From contig CAJJNQ010000002.1 of assembly GCA_905193155.1 (NCBI GenBank), forward strand, positions 1 through 64,000: a DNA stretch of 64,000 nucleotides. The letters run 5' to 3'. How positions within the stretch are numbered: position 1 is the first letter of the stretch; the number at the start of each line of letters is the position of its first letter. A model generated the notes under the pieces. It was not told where the DNA came from. It did not search any database and was given only the letters and a program-made list of their open reading frames with translations. Of this stretch, positions 59,478-64,000 are shown one piece after another. This stretch comes from an uncultured Christensenella sp. (GTDB lineage: Bacteria > Bacillota > Clostridia > Christensenellales > UBA1750). A program made the translations under genes and the position numbers.

Positions 59478-60070
59478 TGGAGATCGTGCAGCTGACGCTG
59501 GGGGCGCTGGGCACCAACTGCTATCTGGTCAAGCGGGAAGAGGGCGTGCTGGTCATCGACCCGGCGGCGGAGCCGGAGCGCATTGCGTCAAAACTTGCGT
59601 CTTTGGGCTGGAAGCCGGACGCGGTGGTGCTGACGCATGCGCATTTTGACCACATGCTGGCGGCAAACGATCTGCCGGGAGACACAATCGCGCTGGGCGA
59701 AGCGGATGTGCCGCTGCTGACCGACCCGATGTGCAATCTTTCCGGGCTTTGGAGCAGCCCGTTTGTCTGCAGAAGAGCGCCGCAACCGCTGCGGGATGGT
59801 CAGACCTTTATGGGCTTTGAAGTGCTCGGTACGCCGGGGCATACCAAGGGCGGCATCTGCCTGTACGATTGGCAGGAAAAGACGCTGTTTTCGGGTGATA
59901 CGCTGTTCTGCGCGGGCTTTGGGCGCACGGATTTCCCCGGCGGCGATGAGGATGAGCTGCTGCAGTCACTGGATCGTCTGTTCGGTCTGCCGGGTGAGAG
60001 CCGCGTGCTGCCCGGCCACGGCGGAGAAACGACCATTGAAGCGGAGAGAAACAGGAGGTGGGGACGATGA
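59477..60070 (+). CDS. MBL-fold hydrolase (glyoxalase II-like)
   Basis: The protein has 197 residues from the ATG at 59477, with GAGGAGG 8 bases before it. Metal ligands are LTHAHFDHM, TPGHTKGGICLY, FSGDTLFC and VLPGHG. It is a cytoplasmic thioester-hydrolase-like enzyme of unknown substrate. dtd upstream and hemZ downstream overlap its ends. Confidence 0.88.
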   Translation: MEIVQLTLGALGTNCYLVKREEGVLVIDPAAEPERIASKLASLGWKPDAVVLTHAHFDHMLAANDLPGDTIALGEADVPLLTDPMCNLSGLWSSPFVCRRAPQPLRDGQTFMGFEVLGTPGHTKGGICLYDWQEKTLFSGDTLFCAGFGRTDFPGGDEDELLQSLDRLFGLPGESRVLPGHGGETTIEAERNRRWGR

Positions 60071-61491
60071 CGATCACGCTGCGCACCGCGCTGCCGGAGC
60101 TTTATAACGACCTGTGCGAGGTCATCCGGCTGTTTTACGGCGAATGCGAAATCCACGAGGACGCGGATGGCGAAATCTGCATCGTCCACACCGTTGAGGA
60201 CGAAAAGCACGTCGTGCGCGTGGAAAACGTCGAAAAAACCGCGCCGCTGACGCCGGTTGGTGAGGATGAGCTGGAAAACAAGCGTCTGTGCAAGCGCGCG
60301 GTGAAGAACACCGTTTATGCCGCGCTCAAGGAGCTGACCGGCAAGCGCATTCCCTGGGGGAGCCTGACCGGTATCCGCCCGACGCGGCTGTTCTATGAGC
60401 AGCTTGCGGCAGGGCTGGATGAGGAAGCGGCCTGCCGTGCGCTGATGGAGAAATTCGATGTTTCGCGCGAAAAGGCGGAGCTGCTGCGCGACATCGCACG
60501 TGTGCAGAGAGGCATGGAGCAGCCCAAGGCAGGGGAAATCGACGTGTACGTCGGCATTCCGTTCTGCCGCACGCGCTGTTCGTATTGTTCCTTTGCGGCG
60601 GTGGATCTCAAGCATGGCGGAAAACTTACCGATGGGTATGTCGAAGCGGTGACGCGCGAGATGCAGCTGGTGCGCGGCGATTTGTCGCAATACAAGGTGC
60701 GCGGGCTCTACATCGGCGGCGGCACGCCGACAGCGCTGACCTGCTCTCAGCTCGACCGCGTGATCGGCACGGCGCTGGAGTGCTTCCCCGGGGCGCGGGA
60801 GTTCACGGTGGAAGCCGGGCGGCCGGATACACTGGACGACGAAAAGCTGCGCATGCTGCGCGCTCACGGCGTAGACCGCGTGTCGCTCAACCCGCAGACC
60901 ATGAACGACGAAACGCTGCGCCGCGTCGGCCGCGACCATACCGCGGAGGATATCCGAAGGATGTACGATGAGATGCACGGGATGGGCTTTTCGGTCATCA
61001 ACATGGATTTGATCCTCGGCCTGCCGGGAGAGACGGCGGAGGACGTTGCCCGCACGCTGGACGCGATTGCGGAGCTGACGCCGGAAAACCTGACGGTGCA
61101 TACGCTTGCCATCAAACGGGCCGCGGCGCTGCGGCAGACCGGCTATCACGCCGACGAGGAAGAAGCCATGCGCATGGTCGAGCTGGCGGCGCACCGCGCG
61201 CGGGAGATGGGCTATCTGCCCTATTACCTCTACCGGCAGAAATACATGGCGGGCAATCTCGAAAACGTGGGTTACTGTAAGCCGGGCACGGCTTCGATTT
61301 ACAACGTGGACATCATGGAGGAGATCATGCCCATCGCTGCCTTTGGAGCGGGCGCGATTTCCAAATGGCTCTATCCAGCGGCGCGGCGCATTGAGCGCGC
61401 CCCTAACGTCAAAAACATCGAGCAATATATCGCCCGCGTGGATGAAATGGCGGAGCGCAAGCGCGCGCTTTGGAACGAGGAGGGGAAATAA
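60067..61491 (+). CDS. hemZ: Oxygen-independent coproporphyrinogen III oxidase-like HemZ
   Basis: The protein has 474 residues from the ATG at 60067, with AGGAGG 8 bases before it. The radical-SAM motif CRTRCSYC has C167, C171 and C174, with YIGGGTPTAL and INMDLILGLPGET. The N-terminal extension (about 1-160) marks HemZ rather than HemN. It is one of the radical SAM enzymes that can act in haem synthesis; no other haem gene is near. Confidence 0.88.
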   Translation: MTITLRTALPELYNDLCEVIRLFYGECEIHEDADGEICIVHTVEDEKHVVRVENVEKTAPLTPVGEDELENKRLCKRAVKNTVYAALKELTGKRIPWGSLTGIRPTRLFYEQLAAGLDEEAACRALMEKFDVSREKAELLRDIARVQRGMEQPKAGEIDVYVGIPFCRTRCSYCSFAAVDLKHGGKLTDGYVEAVTREMQLVRGDLSQYKVRGLYIGGGTPTALTCSQLDRVIGTALECFPGAREFTVEAGRPDTLDDEKLRMLRAHGVDRVSLNPQTMNDETLRRVGRDHTAEDIRRMYDEMHGMGFSVINMDLILGLPGETAEDVARTLDAIAELTPENLTVHTLAIKRAAALRQTGYHADEEEAMRMVELAAHRAREMGYLPYYLYRQKYMAGNLENVGYCKPGTASIYNVDIMEEIMPIAAFGAGAISKWLYPAARRIERAPNVKNIEQYIARVDEMAERKRALWNEEGK

Positions 61492-61758
61492 ATGAAGAAA
61501 GAAAACAAACAGCGCAAGCTGGAGGAACAGCAGCAGGAGCGCGACCGCCGGTTCAAGCGGCAGGGCAACATCTGCATGGGCGTGATCGTGGGCTGCTTTC
61601 TGGTGATGCTGATCGTGGGCAGGCAGTGTGCCGGCGCAAGCTGGCTGGGCGGCTTTTTCCTCGTGATGGGTATCGTGATCGCGGCGGCGTTCCTTTACTC
61701 GCTGCGCAATGTGTCCCGCCGCCTGAAAGAGGACGCGCAGCGCGAAAAGAACGGGTGA
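61492..61758 (+). CDS. Small two-helix membrane protein
   Basis: The protein has 88 residues. The ATG directly follows the hemZ stop, with GGAGGGG before it. A charged N-terminal Lys/Glu/Gln-rich helix (1-26) precedes two membrane helices and a basic tail. No family is recognised. Confidence 0.65.
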   Translation: MKKENKQRKLEEQQQERDRRFKRQGNICMGVIVGCFLVMLIVGRQCAGASWLGGFFLVMGIVIAAAFLYSLRNVSRRLKEDAQREKNG

Positions 61759-61762
61759 AGGC

Positions 61763-62527
61763 ATGATTCTCTATTTTTCCGCGACGGGCAACAGCCGCTA
61801 TGCCGCGCAGCGCCTTGCGGCGGCACTGAACGACCGGGCGGATTCCATAACCGGTTCGGACGGAAAAACAACACTGCGTCGCGGCGAAAGGCTCGGCATC
61901 GTCACGCCGACCTATGCCTGGGAACTGCCGGAGCCTGTCCGCAAATTTCTGAAAAACGCACAATTCACCGCAGAGGGCGAGAATTATGTTTTTTCCGTAT
62001 CGACTTACGGCACCACGCCCGGCGCTTCCGGGGCGGAAATCCGTCACCTGCTCAAGCAGAAGGGCGTGCGGGTTAACGCGCTGTACAGCATCCGCTTTCC
62101 CGACACCTGGACGCCGATGTTTGACCTGAGGAATGCGGAAAGAAACGCGCGGATCAATGAGCGGGCGGAAAGCGCCATCGATCGGGTGGCAGCGCAGATT
62201 CAAGTGGAAACGCGCGGCAATCATATGCAGTGGCCTGCGCCGTACTTTGTGCGGCTGTTCAGCCATCCTTCGTATGAAGCCATGCGCAGGACGGCACATT
62301 TTCATGTGGAGGAAAGCTGCATCGGCTGCGGCCTGTGTGCCAAGAACTGTCCGGAGCAGGCGATCCGGATGCAGGCGGGAAAGCCGGTTTGGGTAAAGAA
62401 AAAATGCGCGGCGTGCCTGGGATGTCTGCACCGCTGCCCGAAGTTTGCGATTCAATACAGTGAAAAGACGAAGCACCATGGGCAATATTTACATCCGGCG
62501 GTTCATGAAACCATCAAGAAAAAGTAA
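61763..62527 (+). CDS. EFR1-family flavodoxin/ferredoxin protein
   Basis: The protein has 254 residues. The N-terminal flavodoxin-like fold starts ILYFSATGNSRYAAQ, the FMN phosphate loop. Two 4Fe-4S motifs lie near the end: CIGCGLCAKNCP (from C186) and CAACLGCLHRCP. It should carry electrons in anaerobic metabolism. The partner is unknown. It closes the dtd-hemZ operon. Confidence 0.88.
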   Translation: MILYFSATGNSRYAAQRLAAALNDRADSITGSDGKTTLRRGERLGIVTPTYAWELPEPVRKFLKNAQFTAEGENYVFSVSTYGTTPGASGAEIRHLLKQKGVRVNALYSIRFPDTWTPMFDLRNAERNARINERAESAIDRVAAQIQVETRGNHMQWPAPYFVRLFSHPSYEAMRRTAHFHVEESCIGCGLCAKNCPEQAIRMQAGKPVWVKKKCAACLGCLHRCPKFAIQYSEKTKHHGQYLHPAVHETIKKK

Positions 62528-62553
62528 AAATGAGCGAAATTGCCCGAGTGGGG

Positions 62554-62582
62554 TTGACAAAAAACGTTTGACGGCATACCAT
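62554..62582 (+). promoter_or_regulatory. Candidate promoter upstream of the mgtE leader
   Basis: Consensus -35 TTGACA (62554-62559), a 17-bp spacer and -10 TACCAT (62577-62582). A second -10-like TATACT lies at 62621-62626 without a clear -35. Confidence 0.5.
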
Positions 62583-62618
62583 GGGATGGGTGCGAAAAAG
62601 CGCACTCATCCCTTTTAT
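62583..62618 (+). terminator. Terminator after the EFR1 gene
   Basis: GGGATGGGTGCG pairs with CGCACTCATCCC with one wobble around AAAAAG, followed by TTTTATTT. Confidence 0.78.
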
Positions 62619-62627
62619 TTTATACTG

Positions 62628-62860
62628 CAATACGGAGGTGACCTGGATGGACGGGAACGATAAATGCGGCGCCGGCGAAAACATACCGCTGCCGCGAAGT
62701 CGCAACGGGCGCGTCCGGATAGGCCGCCCCACAAAGCCCCTTTGCCGACGGTAAGACGTCGCTGAGCCTGCTTTTATCCTTCCACGGGCAATCGGATTTT
62801 TTCGAGGGCGCGTGTTTTTGTCGTGCAAAAAAACGGTGAAAACAAAAAGCGCGTCCGGAC
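62628..62860 (+). ncRNA. Structured mgtE leader, possible M-box-like riboswitch
   Basis: This 230-base untranslated stretch is GC-rich and full of inverted repeats. It lies before a Mg transporter, where an M-box is expected. CGGAGGTGACC near the start and CCGCTGCCGC with AAGTCGC are reminiscent of the M-box, but the full consensus does not fit by eye. GGAT then six T (about 62795-62804) could end a terminator. I see no reading frame. Confidence 0.35.
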
Positions 62861-62882
62861 AGCGAAGAAAGGAGCGAATCCC

Positions 62883-64000
62883 ATGGAGCAGTTTGAGCAG
62901 CTCGTAACCCTGATGGAAAAGAACCAGATCGCGGCGCTGAAGAAGCGCCTTGGCGGCATGAATGCAACGGACGTTGCCGCCTTCCTCGAAAACCTTGACC
63001 CGGAAAAGCGCCTGCTGGTGTTCCGGGTGCTTCCCAAGGATCTGGCGGCGGATGCGTTTACCTATCTGCCCGCCGAGATGCAGCAGACCATTGTCGAAAC
63101 CATTTCCGACGGCGAAGTTTCGCGCCTGGCCGACGAGCTTTGCCTGGACGATACGGTGGACTTTCTCGAAGAGGTTCCCGCAAACGTTGTCAAAAAAGTG
63201 CTGCGCAACGTGGACAAAGAAACCCGTGAGCGCATTACCGAATTTTTGAAATATCCAAAGAATTCTGCCGGAAGCCTGATGACGGTGGAGTTTGTGGAAC
63301 TGCATGACCGCCTGACGGTGGGGCAGGCGCTCGATACCGTCCGCCGCGAAGGCGATCAGATGGAAACTGTCGATACCCTCTATACCATTGACAACACCCA
63401 TCACCTGACCGGCACGCTGACGCTGCTCGACCTCGTGCGTGCGGACAGCTCGCAGAAGATCTCCGAGCTCAAGCACGCGCCCGCCGCCGTGGCGCGCACG
63501 TTGGAGGATCAGGAAGAGGTCGCCGCGGATTTCAGTAAATACGACCTGTCGCATATGCCGGTTGTAGACGGTGAAGGGCGGCTGGTCGGCCTCATCACCG
63601 TGGATGATATCGTGGACGTCATTCAGGATGAGAACACCGAGGATATGGAAAAGATGGCCGCCATGGCGCCGTCCGAAAAGCCGTATCTCAAGACCAGCCC
63701 ATGGGATCTGGCCAAGCACCGCATCCTTTGGCTGCTGGCGCTGATGCTCTCGGCCACCATCACCGGCCGCATCATTACCGGTTTTGAAGAGCTGCTGGCG
63801 CAGGCCGTGGTGCTGACCGCCTTCATCCCCATGCTGATGGATACCGGCGGAAACTGCGGCGCGCAGTCCTCCACGATGGTGATTCGCGGCCTTGCGCTGG
63901 GGCAGATTGCCCCGCGCGATATTGGCCGAGTGCTCTGGAAAGAGCTGCGCGTCAGCATCATCTGCGGCGTGATGCTGGGCGTGGTCAACTTTGCGCGCAT
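62883..64000 (+). CDS. mgtE: Magnesium transporter MgtE, cut by the window end
   Basis: The first 372 residues are present and the frame is open to the end. The order is the N domain (about 1-125, superhelical, MNATDVAAFLENLDPEKRLLVFR), two CBS domains (about 130-255, YPKNSAGSLMTVEFVELHD, MPVVDGEGRLVGLITVDDI), the connecting helix and the first membrane helices with PMLMDTGGNCGAQSSTMVIRG. The cytosolic part senses Mg and gates the channel. AAAGGAG precedes the ATG. Confidence 0.95.
   Translation, partial: MEQFEQLVTLMEKNQIAALKKRLGGMNATDVAAFLENLDPEKRLLVFRVLPKDLAADAFTYLPAEMQQTIVETISDGEVSRLADELCLDDTVDFLEEVPANVVKKVLRNVDKETRERITEFLKYPKNSAGSLMTVEFVELHDRLTVGQALDTVRREGDQMETVDTLYTIDNTHHLTGTLTLLDLVRADSSQKISELKHAPAAVARTLEDQEEVAADFSKYDLSHMPVVDGEGRLVGLITVDDIVDVIQDENTEDMEKMAAMAPSEKPYLKTSPWDLAKHRILWLLALMLSATITGRIITGFEELLAQAVVLTAFIPMLMDTGGNCGAQSSTMVIRGLALGQIAPRDIGRVLWKELRVSIICGVMLGVVNFAR

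Noticed and set aside
1..64000. tRNA or rRNA genes
   Set aside because: I looked for T-arm GGTTCGAATC-like motifs and rRNA conserved blocks and saw none. The GGTTCGAGG near 320 lies inside the SH3 gene. A tRNAscan run would settle it.

Overview
The window looks like a chromosomal segment of a spore-forming, anaerobic, fairly high-GC Firmicute of the class Clostridia. The signs are SpoIIID next to an MreB/Mbl-type gene, SpmA/SpmB, the tgt-yajC-TIGR04086-SCIFF-SCIFF maturase-secD-secF block typical of Clostridia, HemZ, DUF2089, an EFR1-type flavodoxin/ferredoxin, a SAM-I riboswitch on metK and a T-box on metG. The genus cannot be fixed from the sequence. No rRNA or tRNA gene, CRISPR array, insertion sequence or prophage was seen. 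Most promoters found are sigma-A-like with 16-18 bp spacers.

Layout. 1-7.4 kb: a secreted SH3 protein, a two-component system with an accessory lipoprotein, spoIIID-mbl, an LCP-like lipoprotein and a TtcA-like PP-loop enzyme. 7.5-12.6 kb: a small membrane protein, SAM-I riboswitch-metK, recD2-comFC and a candidate small RNA. 12.6-17.7 kb: a dispersed-repeat-like palindrome, a GH3 glycosidase, then a three-gene operon: a DUF2089 regulator and two glycine-rich tandem-repeat proteins. 17.8-26.2 kb: HAD phosphatase, prmA, a frameshifted acetyltransferase, an MFS transporter, a sugar cluster (RraA-like, PHP, cellobiose 2-epimerase) and a poorly coding stretch with small ORFs. 26.2-34 kb: VOC/rnr, secG, a sugar isomerase, then three tandem M42 peptidases with a ComEC-like hydrolase. 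34-48 kb: marR, spmAB, comB, T-box-metG, tatD, ruvCAB-queA, and argGH behind tandem ARG boxes. 48-64 kb: tgt, yajC, the SCIFF RiPP locus, secDF, recJ-apt-rel-dtd, hemZ, EFR1 and mgtE, which runs off the end.

The most novel part is 15.07-17.75 kb. The DUF2089 regulator ends with, and both repeat proteins begin with, the same short helical GxL(S/T)xE(Q/E)A-type motif. One repeat protein is built of 14 uninterrupted octads and the other of five 18-residue repeats, and both carry the same C-terminal cap. This suggests a co-regulated pair of beta-solenoid or bactofilin-like assemblies. A second signal is a 25-bp element, 20 of 25 positions identical, in two divergent promoter regions 7.3 kb apart (22526-22550 and 29861-29885). 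It suggests a small local sugar/peptide regulon.
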